A DNA stretch of 64,000 bases from Pseudomonas lalucatii. Its GTDB lineage: Bacteria > Pseudomonadota > Gammaproteobacteria > Pseudomonadales > Pseudomonadaceae. Position numbers and translations under genes: made by a program. The notes beneath the pieces are model-generated. The model was not told the origin of the DNA. It did no database searches and saw nothing but the letters and a program-made list of their open reading frames with translations. Shown here piece by piece: positions 52,497-62,020 of this stretch (position 1 is its first letter; each line of letters begins with the position of its first letter). The stretch is from assembly GCF_018398425.1 (NCBI RefSeq), contig NZ_JADPMV010000001.1, positions 620,001 through 684,000 of the forward strand, in the 5' to 3' direction.

Positions 52497-52706
52497 ATGT
52501 TCGGTCAGCGGCAAATCGATCCCGGCCCCGGTACGCACTATCGCAGCGAACGCGTCAGTGCGGTCAACGGACAATATTTTTTCGCCACCCGCGAAGGCAC
52601 CCTGGAAGGCCCCTACTTCACCCGCGTCGATGCCGAGCGGGAAATCGCCCTGTACGTCCGCCGCATGATCCAGGCCAACGACATCGTCGAGAGCCGGGCG
52701 TTCTAG
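52497..52706 (+). CDS. Small DUF6316-like protein
   Basis: 69 residues, soluble, acidic-basic mixed: HYRSERVSAVNGQYFFATREGTLEGPYFTRVDAEREIALYVRRM. The pattern FFATREG...GPF/Y...A resembles short pseudomonad proteins grouped as DUF6316. GAGG lies before the ATG. Function unknown. A strong hairpin follows it. Confidence 0.75.
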   Translation: MFGQRQIDPGPGTHYRSERVSAVNGQYFFATREGTLEGPYFTRVDAEREIALYVRRMIQANDIVESRAF

Positions 52707-52717
52707 CGGCCCGAATC

Positions 52718-52759
52718 CCCCAGCGGAAGACCGCGCCTCGGCGCAGCCTTCCGCTGGGG
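52718..52759. terminator. Long hairpin between the DUF6316-like and thiolase genes
   Basis: Perfect 12-bp stem CCCCAGCGGAAG/CTTCCGCTGGGG with an 18-base loop, in the 78-base gap between two convergent genes. No T-run, but symmetric position suggests a bidirectional transcript end. Confidence 0.6.
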
Positions 52760-52784
52760 CCTGCCGCCAAGGCGGTTCCGCCGC

Positions 52785-53969
52785 TCAGTGCAGCGCCTCG
52801 AACAGACCGCTGGCGCCCATGCCGCCGCCCACGCACATGCTGACGACGCCGTAGCGCAGGTTGCGCCGCTGCAACTCGCGCACCAGATGGCCGACCTGAC
52901 GCGAGCCGGTCATGCCGAAGGGATGGCCGATGGCGATGGAACCGCCATTGACGTTGTATTGCTGATTATCGATCTCGAGCCGATCGCGGGCGTACAGGCA
53001 CTGCGAAGCGAAGGCCTCGTTCAGTTCCCACAGGTCGATGTCGGCCACGCTCAGGCCCTTGGCCTTGAGCAGCTTGGGCACCGAGAACACCGGCCCTATG
53101 CCCATCTCGTCCGGCGCGCAACCGGCGACGCTGAAGCCGCGGAACAGGGCCTTGGGCTTGAGGCCCAGAGCCAATGCCCTGTCCAGGCTCATCACCAGGG
53201 TCATGGAGGCGCCATCGGACAGCTGCGAGGCATTGCCGGCGGTGACCGAGCCATCCTCGGCGAAGGCCGGCTTGAGCGCCGCCAGGCTCTGCAGGGTGGT
53301 GTCGGCACGGTTGCAGTCGTCGCGATCGACGATCCCCTCGAGGACCCGGCGCTCGCCGCTGGCCTTGTCATCGACCAGGTAGCGCACGCTCATCGGCACT
53401 ATCTCGTCGTCGAACAGGCCCTCGGCCTGGGCCCGCGCGGTGCGCTGCTGGCTCTGCAGGGCATAGGCGTCCTGGGCCTCGCGGCTGACGCCGTAGCGCC
53501 TGGCGACCACCTCCGCGGTCTGCCCCATGGGGTAGTAGATGCCCGGCACATCCCGCTGCAGGATAGGGTTGAACAGGTGATCGCCGTTCAGGCTCTTGAG
53601 CGTCAGGCTGATCGACTCCACGCCGCCGGCCACTATCGCCTCGGAACAGCCGGAGGCGATCTGGTTGGCGGCGATGGCGATGGCCTGCAGGCCCGAGGAA
53701 CAGAAGCGGTTGAGGGTCATGCCGGCGACATGGATGCCCAGCCCCGACAGCACCGCGACATTGCGACCGATGTTCATGCCCTGGGCGCCCTCGTTGGAGC
53801 CGGCGCCGACGATGCAATCGTCGACCAGCGCCGGGTCCAGGTCGTTGCGCGCCAGCAGCGCATCGACACAGTGGGCCGCCATGTCGTCGGGGCGGGTCTG
53901 GTTGAACTTGCCGCGGAAGGACTTGGCCAGGCCGGTCCGGACGCTGTCGACTATCACCACTTCACGCAT
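52785..53969 (-). CDS. Thiolase family acetyl-CoA acyltransferase
   Basis: 394 residues. Degradative-type thiolase: nucleophile Cys in LNRFCSSGLQAIA, His in IAIGHPFGMTGSRQVGHLV, second Cys in SMCVGGGMGASGLFE. Splits 3-ketoacyl-CoA with CoA, or condenses acetyl-CoA. Chain length not deducible. In P. aeruginosa a thiolase also precedes the PPK2 gene. Start MREVVIVDSVRTG is standard. Confidence 0.93.
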   Translation of the reverse strand: MREVVIVDSVRTGLAKSFRGKFNQTRPDDMAAHCVDALLARNDLDPALVDDCIVGAGSNEGAQGMNIGRNVAVLSGLGIHVAGMTLNRFCSSGLQAIAIAANQIASGCSEAIVAGGVESISLTLKSLNGDHLFNPILQRDVPGIYYPMGQTAEVVARRYGVSREAQDAYALQSQQRTARAQAEGLFDDEIVPMSVRYLVDDKASGERRVLEGIVDRDDCNRADTTLQSLAALKPAFAEDGSVTAGNASQLSDGASMTLVMSLDRALALGLKPKALFRGFSVAGCAPDEMGIGPVFSVPKLLKAKGLSVADIDLWELNEAFASQCLYARDRLEIDNQQYNVNGGSIAIGHPFGMTGSRQVGHLVRELQRRNLRYGVVSMCVGGGMGASGLFEALH

Positions 53970-54077
53970 GACGCACCTCGATCGTTGCCGTTGCAGGAGG
54001 CCCGAGCATAGATCCCGGAAATCTCCTGGGGCGACGATCATTCACCGAGCATATGCGCAGCCATCGGCAGCGCCCCG

Positions 54078-55565
54078 TCAATCCCGGGCGAAGGCCGCCT
54101 CCAGCGCCCGGTTGAGGGTACGCAGCACCTTGACCCGGGCGTAGCGCTTGTCGTTGGCCTCGACCAGGGTCCAGGGCGCGATCTCGGTGCTGGTACGGTC
54201 GACCATGTCCTCCACCGCCTCGCAATAGAGCGGCCATTTCTCGCGATTGCGCCAGTCGTCCTCGGTGATCTTGAAGCGCTTGAAGGGGATCTTCTCGCGC
54301 GCCTGAAAACGCGCCAGCTGGGTGCCCGAATCGATGGCCAGCCAGAACTTGACCAGGACCACGCCGGCCTCCGTCAGCTGCTCCTCGAAGTCGTTGATCT
54401 CGCCATAGGCGCGCAGCCAGTCGGCGGGCGTACAGAACCCCTCGACCCGCTCGACCAGCACCCGGCCGTACCAGGAGCGGTCGAACAGGGTAAAGCCGCC
54501 ACGCGCCGGCACATGTCGCCAGAATCGCCAGAGATAAGGCTGGGCGCGCTCCTCCTCGGTGGGCGCCGCCACCGGCACGATGCGGTACTGGCGCGGGTCC
54601 AGGGCCCCGGTCACGCGGCGAATGGCGCCGCCCTTGCCGGCGGCGTCGTTACCCTCGAACACGGCGACCAGCGCGTGGCGGCGCATGCGCTTGTCGCGCA
54701 TCAGACCGGCGAAGCGCGCCTGCTCGGTGGCCAGTTGTTCCTTGTAGTCCGCCTTGTCCAGCGCCAGGCTCATGTCCAGGCTGTCGAGCAGCCCCCGCTC
54801 GTCCAGACTCGAGGTCAGCGGCGCCGCATGGGGTTGCGGCACGCGCGCAGCCTTGGCCTGCAGCGCCGCCTGCAGGCCGTCGAGCAGGATGCGCCCGACC
54901 GTCAGGCTGCGGTAATACTCGTCGACGCCCTCCACCACATACCAGGGCGCATGCTCGCGACTGGTGCGGCGCAACACCCGCTCGCCGAAGCGCACGAACT
55001 TGTCGTAGGTCTTGGACTGCTGCCAATCCAGCGGGCTGATCCGCCAGTTGTGCAGCGGGTCGTCCTGCAGCGCCTTGAGGCGTGCCTTCATCTGTGGCTT
55101 GGACAGGTGGAACCAGAACTTGAAGATCAGCGCCCCCTCGTCGCAGAGCATCTGCTCCAGGCTCAGGGCGCCGCCGATGGCCCGCTCCAGTCCGGCGTTC
55201 TTGATCTCGCCGCGCACCCGCCCCTGGAGCATCTGGCTGTACCAGTTGCCGAAGAAGATGCCGATGCGCCCCCTGGGGGGCAGTTGCCGCCAGTAGCGCC
55301 AGGCCGGCGGCCGGGCCAGCTCCTCGTCGCTCTGCTGGTCGAAGGTGCTGACCTGGATCAGGCGCGGGTCCATCCACTCGTTGAGCAGCTTGACCATCTC
55401 GCCCTTGCCGGCGCCCTCGATGCCGTTGAGCAGGATGATCACCGCGAAGCGCCCCTGCTGGCGCAGCTCGTACTGCGCCTCCAGCAGCGCCTCGCGCAGC
55501 AGCGGCTCCTCGGCCTCGAACACGGCCTTGTCGATGGCGTGACCAATCTCGGCGGATTCGAACAT
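54078..55565 (-). CDS. Two-domain polyphosphate kinase 2 / polyphosphate:AMP phosphotransferase
   Basis: 495 residues made of two PPK2 domains in tandem: Walker A GIEGAGKGE in the first (about residue 52) and GNDAAGKGG in the second (about 300), each followed by PPK2 lid and Walker B-type blocks (GNWYSQML and FDRSWYGRVLVERVEG). This matches class II PPK2, which phosphorylates AMP to ADP from polyphosphate, the second domain being catalytic. Start MFESAEIGHAIDK with GGGAG before it; a TTG 5 codons earlier is less likely. Confidence 0.92.
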   Translation of the reverse strand: MFESAEIGHAIDKAVFEAEEPLLREALLEAQYELRQQGRFAVIILLNGIEGAGKGEMVKLLNEWMDPRLIQVSTFDQQSDEELARPPAWRYWRQLPPRGRIGIFFGNWYSQMLQGRVRGEIKNAGLERAIGGALSLEQMLCDEGALIFKFWFHLSKPQMKARLKALQDDPLHNWRISPLDWQQSKTYDKFVRFGERVLRRTSREHAPWYVVEGVDEYYRSLTVGRILLDGLQAALQAKAARVPQPHAAPLTSSLDERGLLDSLDMSLALDKADYKEQLATEQARFAGLMRDKRMRRHALVAVFEGNDAAGKGGAIRRVTGALDPRQYRIVPVAAPTEEERAQPYLWRFWRHVPARGGFTLFDRSWYGRVLVERVEGFCTPADWLRAYGEINDFEEQLTEAGVVLVKFWLAIDSGTQLARFQAREKIPFKRFKITEDDWRNREKWPLYCEAVEDMVDRTSTEIAPWTLVEANDKRYARVKVLRTLNRALEAAFARD

Positions 55566-55688
55566 GGGCGGCTCCCGCAATTGAATGCCTGCAGCCTAGC
55601 GGAGAGTCGTGCCCTTTGTCCGCGCCGAACCTGCAATAGAGCCGGGGGGATCGGCTAGAATGCGCGCCTGCCCAACCCGGTGGCCACC

Positions 55689-57701
55689 ATGTCCGAGCTC
55701 CCCGCCAACCACCCCGACTGCCAGCCAGCCCAGCTCGACTGGGATGCCAAGGGCCAGCCGCTGTCGCGCCGCTACGGCGACGTGTACTTCTCCCAGGACA
55801 ACGGCCTGGAGGAGAGCCGCTACGTCTTCCTCGCCAACAACCGCCTGGCCGAGCGTTTCGCCGCCCTGAACGCGGACGAGCACCTGGCGATAGGCGAGAC
55901 CGGCTTCGGCACCGGACTGAACTTTCTCTGCGCCTGGCAGCTGTTCGACCAGCACGCGCCCGCCGGAGCCCGCCTGCACTTCGTCAGCGTCGAGAAGTAT
56001 CCGCTGAGCCGTGCCGACCTGCGGCGCGCCCTGGCCCTGTGGCCGCAACTGGCGAACTTCGCCGAACCGCTGCTGACGCAGTACGTCGCCCTGCACCCGG
56101 GCTTTCAGCGCCTGGTATTCGACGGCGGGCGCGTCGTGCTGACCCTGCTGATCGGCGACGCCCTGGAGCTGCTGGCGCAGCTCGACGCGCGCATCGACGC
56201 CTGGTTCCTCGACGGCTTCGCGCCGGCGAAGAATCCGGAGCTGTGGAGCGCCGAGCTGTTCGCCGAACTGGCCCGGCTGTCCGCGCCGGACGCCACCTTC
56301 GGCACCTTCACCAGCGCCGGCGTGGTGCGTCGCGGCCTCAAGGCGGTCGGTTTCGAGGTCAAGCGGATGCCGGGCCAGGGCAAGAAGTGGGAGGTGCTCA
56401 AGGGACGCTTCACCGGCGCACCGGCGGCGGCGGGCAAACCCTGGTTCGCCCGCCCACCCAGGCACCTCGGCGAGCGTCACGCCCTGGTGATAGGCGCCGG
56501 CCTGGCCGGCTGCGCCACGGCCGCCAGCCTGGCCGCCCGCGGCTGGAAGGTCAGCCTGCTGGAGCGCCACGCCGAGATCGCCCAGGAAGCCTCCGGCAAC
56601 CCCCAGGGCGTGCTCTACCTCAAGCTCTCGGCCCACCACACGGCGCTGTCGCGGTTGATCGTCAGCGGTTTCGGCCACAGCCGTCGCCTGCTCGAACGCC
56701 TGCCCAGGGGACAGGACTGGGACGCCTGCGGCGTGCTGCAGCTGGCCTTCGACGCCAAGGAAGGCCAACGCCAGGCGCAGCTGGCCGCCGCCTTTCCCGC
56801 CGACCTGCTGCGGCCGCTGCCCCGGGAAGAGGCCGAACGCCTGGCCGGCGTGCGGCTGCCCAGCGGCGGCCTGTTCTATCCCCAGGCCGGCTGGGTGCAC
56901 CCGCCGGCGCTCTGCCGCCTGCTCAGCGAACACCCGAACATCCGCCTGCTGACGCACCACGAAGCCCTCGACCTGCGCCGCGACGGCGAGCAGTGGCAGG
57001 CCTGCAACGGCGACCGGCTGCTCGCCGCCGCGCCGCTGGTGGTGCTGGCCGGCGCCGCGGAGATCAAGCGCTTCCCCTGCAGCGCCGCGCTGCCGCTCAA
57101 GCGCATCCGCGGGCAGATCAGCTGCCTGGCGCAGACCCGGGACAGCCGCGCCCTGTCGACCGTGGTATGCGCCGAGGGCTACGTCGCCCCGGCGCGCCTG
57201 GGCGAGCACACCCTGGGCGCCAGCTTCGACTTCAACAGCGACGACCTGAGGCCGAACAGCGCCGATCACGCGGGCAACCTGCGGCTACTCGAGGAGATTT
57301 CCCCGGACCTGAGCCAGCGCCTGCACGCCAGCGAGCTGGACCCGGCGCGGCTGGCGGGGCGCGCCGCCTTTCGCTGCACCAGCCCCGACTACCTGCCGAT
57401 CGTCGGCCCCCTGGCCGAGCACGCCGCCTTCGCCGCCGCCTACGCCGCGCTGGGCAAGGACGCCCGCCAGGTGCCGGACACGCCCTGCCCCTGGCTCGCG
57501 GGCCTGTACATCAACAGCGGCCACGGCTCCCGCGGCCTGATCAGCGCACCGCTGTCCGGCGAGCTGCTGGCCGCCTGGCTGGACGACGAACCCCTGCCCG
57601 TGCCACGCGAGGTGGCCGAGGCCTGCCACCCCAACCGCTTCGCCCTGCGCCAGCTGATCCGCCACGGCGGCCCCGGCAAGACTTCCACCAAAAGGTCCTA
57701 G
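55689..57701 (+). CDS. mnmC: Bifunctional tRNA modification enzyme MnmC
   Basis: Final steps of mnm5s2U34 synthesis. 670 residues: N-terminal methyltransferase domain (GETGFGTGLNFLCAW SAM loop, DAWFLDGFAPAKNPELW, about 1-245) and C-terminal FAD oxidase domain starting ALVIGAGLAGCATAASLAARGW (about 265). Both activities are thus present in one chain as in E. coli. Start ATG at 55689 (MSELPANHP); an in-frame GTG lies 3 codons upstream. Confidence 0.95.
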   Translation: MSELPANHPDCQPAQLDWDAKGQPLSRRYGDVYFSQDNGLEESRYVFLANNRLAERFAALNADEHLAIGETGFGTGLNFLCAWQLFDQHAPAGARLHFVSVEKYPLSRADLRRALALWPQLANFAEPLLTQYVALHPGFQRLVFDGGRVVLTLLIGDALELLAQLDARIDAWFLDGFAPAKNPELWSAELFAELARLSAPDATFGTFTSAGVVRRGLKAVGFEVKRMPGQGKKWEVLKGRFTGAPAAAGKPWFARPPRHLGERHALVIGAGLAGCATAASLAARGWKVSLLERHAEIAQEASGNPQGVLYLKLSAHHTALSRLIVSGFGHSRRLLERLPRGQDWDACGVLQLAFDAKEGQRQAQLAAAFPADLLRPLPREEAERLAGVRLPSGGLFYPQAGWVHPPALCRLLSEHPNIRLLTHHEALDLRRDGEQWQACNGDRLLAAAPLVVLAGAAEIKRFPCSAALPLKRIRGQISCLAQTRDSRALSTVVCAEGYVAPARLGEHTLGASFDFNSDDLRPNSADHAGNLRLLEEISPDLSQRLHASELDPARLAGRAAFRCTSPDYLPIVGPLAEHAAFAAAYAALGKDARQVPDTPCPWLAGLYINSGHGSRGLISAPLSGELLAAWLDDEPLPVPREVAEACHPNRFALRQLIRHGGPGKTSTKRS

Positions 57702-57718
57702 CGCCTCTCAAAGGCGCA
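57702..57718. terminator. Short hairpin between mnmC and the MarR gene
   Basis: GCGCCT-CTCAA-AGGCGC in the 21-base gap between convergent genes; no T-run. Possible shared transcript end. Confidence 0.35.
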
Positions 57719-57722
57719 CGCC

Positions 57723-58196
57723 TCACTCCATCTCGCCGCATAGCTCCGCGGCGCGCAGCAGCGCCGCGGTCAGGCCATGCCGCTCCCAGTCGGCCAACGC
57801 GGCGAAGCGCTGGCGGAACCCCGGCGGCAGCAGGCTCGGCGCCTGCTGCACCAGCTCGCGGCCGGCATCGCTGAGCAGCAGCCACTGGCGGCGCCGATCC
57901 TGGTCGTCGCGCTGGCGCTGCAGCAGGCCGCGCTCCTCCAGACGGTCGAGCATGCCCGACAGGGTCGCCGCCGTCAGGCTCACCCGCCCACTCAGGTCAC
58001 TGGCGGTCAACCGCGCCTCGCCGGCCAGCACCTGCAGGATCATCAGCTGCATGGGCGTCAGCCCACCGAAGCGTGCCAGCCGCTTGGCGTGCACCTCGCC
58101 GGCCTGCTGCAGCCGCCGCAGGGACTGGAAGATCGGCAGTTCGAACGCCATCACAGATGACAAATCTATTTCAGTCGAAACTATTTTTTCGCCCAT
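57723..58196 (-). CDS. MarR-family regulator divergent from NAGGN genes
   Basis: 157 residues with a winged helix: LTPMQLMILQVLAGEARLTASDLSGRVSLTAATLSGMLDRLEERGLLQRQRDDQDRRRQWLLLSDAG. Start at 58196 is preferred because AAAGGTG lies before it; later (58151) and earlier (58253) Met codons lack a ribosome site. Adjacent and divergent to asnO, as in other pseudomonads, so likely a regulator of osmoprotectant synthesis; ligand unknown. Confidence 0.83.
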   Translation of the reverse strand: MGEKIVSTEIDLSSVMAFELPIFQSLRRLQQAGEVHAKRLARFGGLTPMQLMILQVLAGEARLTASDLSGRVSLTAATLSGMLDRLEERGLLQRQRDDQDRRRQWLLLSDAGRELVQQAPSLLPPGFRQRFAALADWERHGLTAALLRAAELCGEME

Positions 58197-58224
58197 ACAC
58201 ACCTTTAAAGCCCGGATTAAAGCT

Positions 58225-58258
58225 TTGACATAAAAGCATTTTTTTGTTCCCATGTAAA
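58225..58258. promoter_or_regulatory. Overlapping divergent promoters, MarR gene and asnO
   Basis: On the minus strand TTTACA (58258-58253), 17 bases, TTTTAT (58235-58230) is a good promoter for the MarR gene. On the plus strand TTGACA (58225-58230) overlaps it and could be the -35 for asnO, though its -10 is weak. One bound regulator could thus block both. Confidence 0.45.
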
Positions 58259-58310
58259 AGGTTCGGCGAGCCCGGACGACTCCCCAACGGCAATACCGGT
58301 AAGGAAATTT

Positions 58311-60080
58311 ATGTGCGGAATAGCTGGAGAACTACGTTTTGATCAACGACCGGCCGACCTGGCCGCGGTCGAGCGAATCACCCATCATTTAGCGCCGCGC
58401 GGTCCTGACGCGCACGGCTTCCACAGCCAGGGGCCGATTGCCCTTGGCCATCGTCGGCTGAAGATCATGGATCTCGCCGAGGCGTCCGGCCAGCCGATGA
58501 TCGACAGCGATCTCGGCCTGTCCATGGTGTTCAACGGCGCCATCTACAACTACCCGGAACTGCGCAGCGAGCTGGAGAATCTCGGCTACCGCTTCTTCTC
58601 CGGCGGCGACACCGAGGTGCTGCTCAAGGGCTACCACGCCTGGGGCAAGGACCTGCTGCCCAGGCTCAACGGCATGTTCGCCTTCGCCGTGTGGGAACGC
58701 GACAGCCAGGAGCTGTTCATTGCCCGCGACCGCCTCGGCGTCAAGCCGCTGTACCTGTCGCGTACCGGCCAACGCCTGCGCTTCGCCTCCAGCCTGCCGG
58801 CGCTGCTACAAGGCGGCGACATCGGCAAGGCGCTGGACCCGATCGCCCTGAACCACTACCTGAACTTCCACGCCGTGGTGCCGGCGCCGCGCACCATCCT
58901 CGCCGGCGTCGAGAAACTGCCGCCGGCCACCTGGATGCGCATCGACGCCCAAGGCAACTGCCAGCAGCAGAGCTGGTGGCAGCTGGACTACGGCCCCAAG
59001 CGCGAGGAGATCGCCTTCGAGCTGGAGGACTGGCGCGACAAGGTACTCGACGGCATGCGCGAGGCGGTGTCGATCCGCCAGCGCGCGGCGGTGGACGTCG
59101 GCGTGCTGCTGTCCGGCGGCGTCGACTCGAGCATGCTGGTCGGCCTGCTGCGCGAGGCCGGGGTGGAGAACCTGTCGACCTTCTCCATCGGCTTCCAGGA
59201 TGCCGGCGGCGAGCGCGGCGACGAGTTCCAGTACTCGGACCTGATCGCCGAGCGCTTCAGTACCCGCCACCACCAGCTGCGCATCGGCGAGAACGAGATC
59301 CTCGAGCAGTTGCCGGCGGCCTTCCGCGCCATGAGCGAGCCGATGGTCAGCCACGACTGCATCGCCTTCTACCTGCTGTCCCGGGAAGTGGCCAAGCACT
59401 GCAAGGTGGTGCAGAGCGGCCAGGGTGCCGACGAGCTGTTCGCCGGCTACCACTGGTACCCGCTGGTGGATGGCGCCGAGGACGCCTTCGCCGCGTACCG
59501 CAAGGCCTTCTTCGACCGCGAGCACGAGGAATACGCCCAGTGCGTGCAGCCCGAGTGGCTGACCGACGACCATGCCGGCGAGTTCGTCCGCCAGCATTTC
59601 GCCCAGCCCGGCGCGCTGGCCGCGGTGGACAAGGCGCTGCGCCTGGACAGCACGGTGATGCTGGTCGACGACCCGGTCAAGCGGGTCGACAACATGACCA
59701 TGGCCTGGGGCCTGGAGGCGCGCACGCCGTTCCTCGACTATCGCCTGGCCGAGCTGTCGGCGCGCATCCCCGGACGTTTCAAGCTGCCCGATGGCGGCAA
59801 GCACGTGCTCAAGGAGGCCGCCCGCCAGGTCATCCCGGCCGAGGTCATCGACCGCAAGAAGGGCTACTTCCCGGTGCCGGGCCTCAAGCATCTGGAGGGG
59901 GCTACACTGGGCTGGGTCCGCGACCTGCTGGTCGACCCGAGCCAGGACCGCGGCCTGTTCAACCCGGCCATGCTCGACCGCCTGCTGACCGATCCACAGG
60001 GGCAACTCACCCCGTTGCGCGGCTCGAAACTCTGGCAGATGGCGGCGCTCAACCTGTGGTTGAGCGAGCAAGGCCTGTAA
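58311..60080 (+). CDS. asnO: N-acetylglutaminylglutamine amidotransferase (asparagine synthetase-like)
   Basis: Amidates the dipeptide N-acetylglutaminylglutamine to the osmoprotectant NAGGN. 589 residues: N-terminal glutaminase with nucleophile Cys2 (MCGIAGEL), then the synthetase domain with the PPi loop LLSGGVDSSMLVG (about 267) and VVQSGQGADELFAGYHWYP. Family AsnB-like, but the neighbouring ngg and M42 genes identify the NAGGN version. The downstream gap holds a 10-bp stem hairpin. Confidence 0.93.
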   Translation: MCGIAGELRFDQRPADLAAVERITHHLAPRGPDAHGFHSQGPIALGHRRLKIMDLAEASGQPMIDSDLGLSMVFNGAIYNYPELRSELENLGYRFFSGGDTEVLLKGYHAWGKDLLPRLNGMFAFAVWERDSQELFIARDRLGVKPLYLSRTGQRLRFASSLPALLQGGDIGKALDPIALNHYLNFHAVVPAPRTILAGVEKLPPATWMRIDAQGNCQQQSWWQLDYGPKREEIAFELEDWRDKVLDGMREAVSIRQRAAVDVGVLLSGGVDSSMLVGLLREAGVENLSTFSIGFQDAGGERGDEFQYSDLIAERFSTRHHQLRIGENEILEQLPAAFRAMSEPMVSHDCIAFYLLSREVAKHCKVVQSGQGADELFAGYHWYPLVDGAEDAFAAYRKAFFDREHEEYAQCVQPEWLTDDHAGEFVRQHFAQPGALAAVDKALRLDSTVMLVDDPVKRVDNMTMAWGLEARTPFLDYRLAELSARIPGRFKLPDGGKHVLKEAARQVIPAEVIDRKKGYFPVPGLKHLEGATLGWVRDLLVDPSQDRGLFNPAMLDRLLTDPQGQLTPLRGSKLWQMAALNLWLSEQGL

Positions 60081-60087
60081 CTACAGC

Positions 60088-60112
60088 GCAGGGCGGGAGC
60101 TGCCCGCCCTGC
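60088..60112 (+). repeat. Hairpin between asnO and ngg
   Basis: Perfect stem GCAGGGCGGG/CCCGCCCTGC with 5-base loop AGCTG, 8 bases after asnO. Without a T-run it may act as partial terminator or processing/stability element between the two genes. Confidence 0.55.
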
Positions 60113-60212
60113 TGCATGACACACGCCGTAGCCGGAAGTAATCCGGAGCAGTCACGACTGAACTCAGCGCCCGGCCCAACCGGGTGATGCGGACAGCTAA
60201 GGAATTCCCCCC

Positions 60213-61952
60213 ATGCGAGCCACTGCCTACAACCAACGCCTCCTGCGCGGCCAGGCGCCCTCCTACGAGCGCCTGCAGGCGCGCTTCGCCGAAGAACGCG
60301 GGGTCAAACCCAGCGAGTCACTGGCCGTGCACTGCGGCTGGGGCCGCCTGCTGATCGGCCACACCTACCCCGACCCGGCCGTATTGGCCGACGAGCTGCT
60401 GAGCGAACGTCCCGGCGAACGCGACATCGCCCTGTATGTCGCCGCGCCGCAGCAGGTGCTGGCCCAGGCACCGCAGCAGCTGTTCCTCGACCCCTCGGAC
60501 ACCCTGCGCCTGTGGTTCAGCGACTACCGCCCGGCGCGCCGCGGCTTCCGCGGCTACCGCATACGCCGGGCGCAGAACGCCGCGGACTGGCAGGCGATCA
60601 ACTGCCTGTACCAGATGCGCGGCATGCTGCCGCTCGACCCGGCCAAGCTGACCCCGCGCCACCAGGGCGGGCCGGTGTACTGGCTGGCGGAGGACGAGGA
60701 CAGCGGCGCGGTGATCGGCAGCGTCATGGGCCTCAACCACCACAAGGCGTTCAAGGACCCGGAGAACGGCAGCAGCCTCTGGTGCCTGGCGGTCGACCCG
60801 CGCTGCAGCCGCCCCGGGGTCGGCGAGGTGCTGGTGCGCCACCTGATCGAGCACTTTATGAGCCGCGGGCTCAGTTATCTTGATCTTTCCGTATTGCACG
60901 ACAACCGCCAGGCCAAGGGCCTGTACGCCAAGCTGGGCTTTCGCGAGCTGCAGACCTTCAGCATCAAGCGCAAGAACAGCATCAACCAGCCGCTGTTCCT
61001 CGGCCCCGGTCCCGAGGCCGAACTCAACCCCTATGCCCGGATCATCGTCGACGAGGCGTTGCGCCGCGGCATCGAGGTGCAGGTCGATGACGCCGAGGCC
61101 GGCCTGTTCACCCTCAGCCACGGTGGCCGGCGCATCCGCTGCCGCGAGTCGCTGACCGACCTGACCAGCGCCGTGAGCATGACCCTGTGCCAGGACAAGC
61201 GCCTGACCCACCGCGCCCTCGAACGTGCCGGCCTGCGCCTGCCGGCCCAGCGCCTGGCCGGCAGCGCCGAGGAGAACGCGGCCTTCCTCGCCGAACACGG
61301 CAGCCTGGTGGTCAAGCCGGTGGACGGCGAGCAGGGCCAGGGTGTGGCGGTGGATCTGCGCAGCCCGGGTGAAGTCCAGGAAGCCATCGAACGGGCCCGG
61401 GTCTTCGACGGCCGGGTGCTGCTGGAGAGCTATCACGAGGGCTTCGACCTGCGCATCCTGGTGATCGGCTACGAGGTGGTCGCCGCGGCCATTCGCCGCC
61501 CGGCCGAGGTCGTCGGCGACGGCCGCCACAGCATCGGCGACCTGATCGACGCCCAGAGCCGTCGACGCCAGGCCGCCACCGGTGGCGAGAGCCGCATCCC
61601 CAAGGACGCGGAAACCCTGCGCACCCTGCACGCCGCAGGCGTCGACTACGACAGCATCCTGCCGGCCGGCAAGCGCCTGGCCGTGCGCAAGACCGCCAAC
61701 CTGCACACCGGAGGCAGCCTCGAGGACGTCACCGAGATCCTCCATCCGGCCCTGGCCGAAGCGGCGGTCAAGGCGGCCCGGGCCCTGGACATCCCGGTGG
61801 TCGGCCTCGACCTGCTGGTACCGGCGGCCGACCGCCCCGAACACGTGTTCATCGAGGCCAACGAGCGCGCCGGCCTGGCCAACCATGAGCCGCAGCCGAC
61901 CGCGGAGCGCTTCGTCGACCTGCTGTTCCCCCTCAGCCAGGTGACCGGCTAG
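60213..61952 (+). CDS. ngg: N-acetylglutaminylglutamine synthetase
   Basis: 579 residues, two parts: an N-terminal GNAT acetyltransferase domain (about 115-265; SSLWCLAVDPRCSRPGVGEVLVRHLIEHF is the acetyl-CoA loop region) and a C-terminal ATP-grasp domain (about 310-575; LVVKPVDGEQGQGVAV, FDLRILVIGYEVVAAAIRRPAEVVGDG and VFIEANERAGLANHEPQP). Joins acetylation and peptide-bond formation to make N-acetylglutaminylglutamine. Between asnO and the M42 peptidase. Confidence 0.94.
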   Translation: MRATAYNQRLLRGQAPSYERLQARFAEERGVKPSESLAVHCGWGRLLIGHTYPDPAVLADELLSERPGERDIALYVAAPQQVLAQAPQQLFLDPSDTLRLWFSDYRPARRGFRGYRIRRAQNAADWQAINCLYQMRGMLPLDPAKLTPRHQGGPVYWLAEDEDSGAVIGSVMGLNHHKAFKDPENGSSLWCLAVDPRCSRPGVGEVLVRHLIEHFMSRGLSYLDLSVLHDNRQAKGLYAKLGFRELQTFSIKRKNSINQPLFLGPGPEAELNPYARIIVDEALRRGIEVQVDDAEAGLFTLSHGGRRIRCRESLTDLTSAVSMTLCQDKRLTHRALERAGLRLPAQRLAGSAEENAAFLAEHGSLVVKPVDGEQGQGVAVDLRSPGEVQEAIERARVFDGRVLLESYHEGFDLRILVIGYEVVAAAIRRPAEVVGDGRHSIGDLIDAQSRRRQAATGGESRIPKDAETLRTLHAAGVDYDSILPAGKRLAVRKTANLHTGGSLEDVTEILHPALAEAAVKAARALDIPVVGLDLLVPAADRPEHVFIEANERAGLANHEPQPTAERFVDLLFPLSQVTG

Positions 61953-62020
61953 CCCATCCCGCGCGCGCCCGGCGTCCGCCACGGACGCCGGGCCAGGACC
62001 ATTTCGCGAAGGAGCCTGCA

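Noticed and set aside
52483..52668. Overlapping 61-codon frame starting just before the DUF6316-like gene
   Set aside because: Ser/Pro/Ala-rich out-of-frame translation; the overlapping frame has the ribosome site and family-like pattern.
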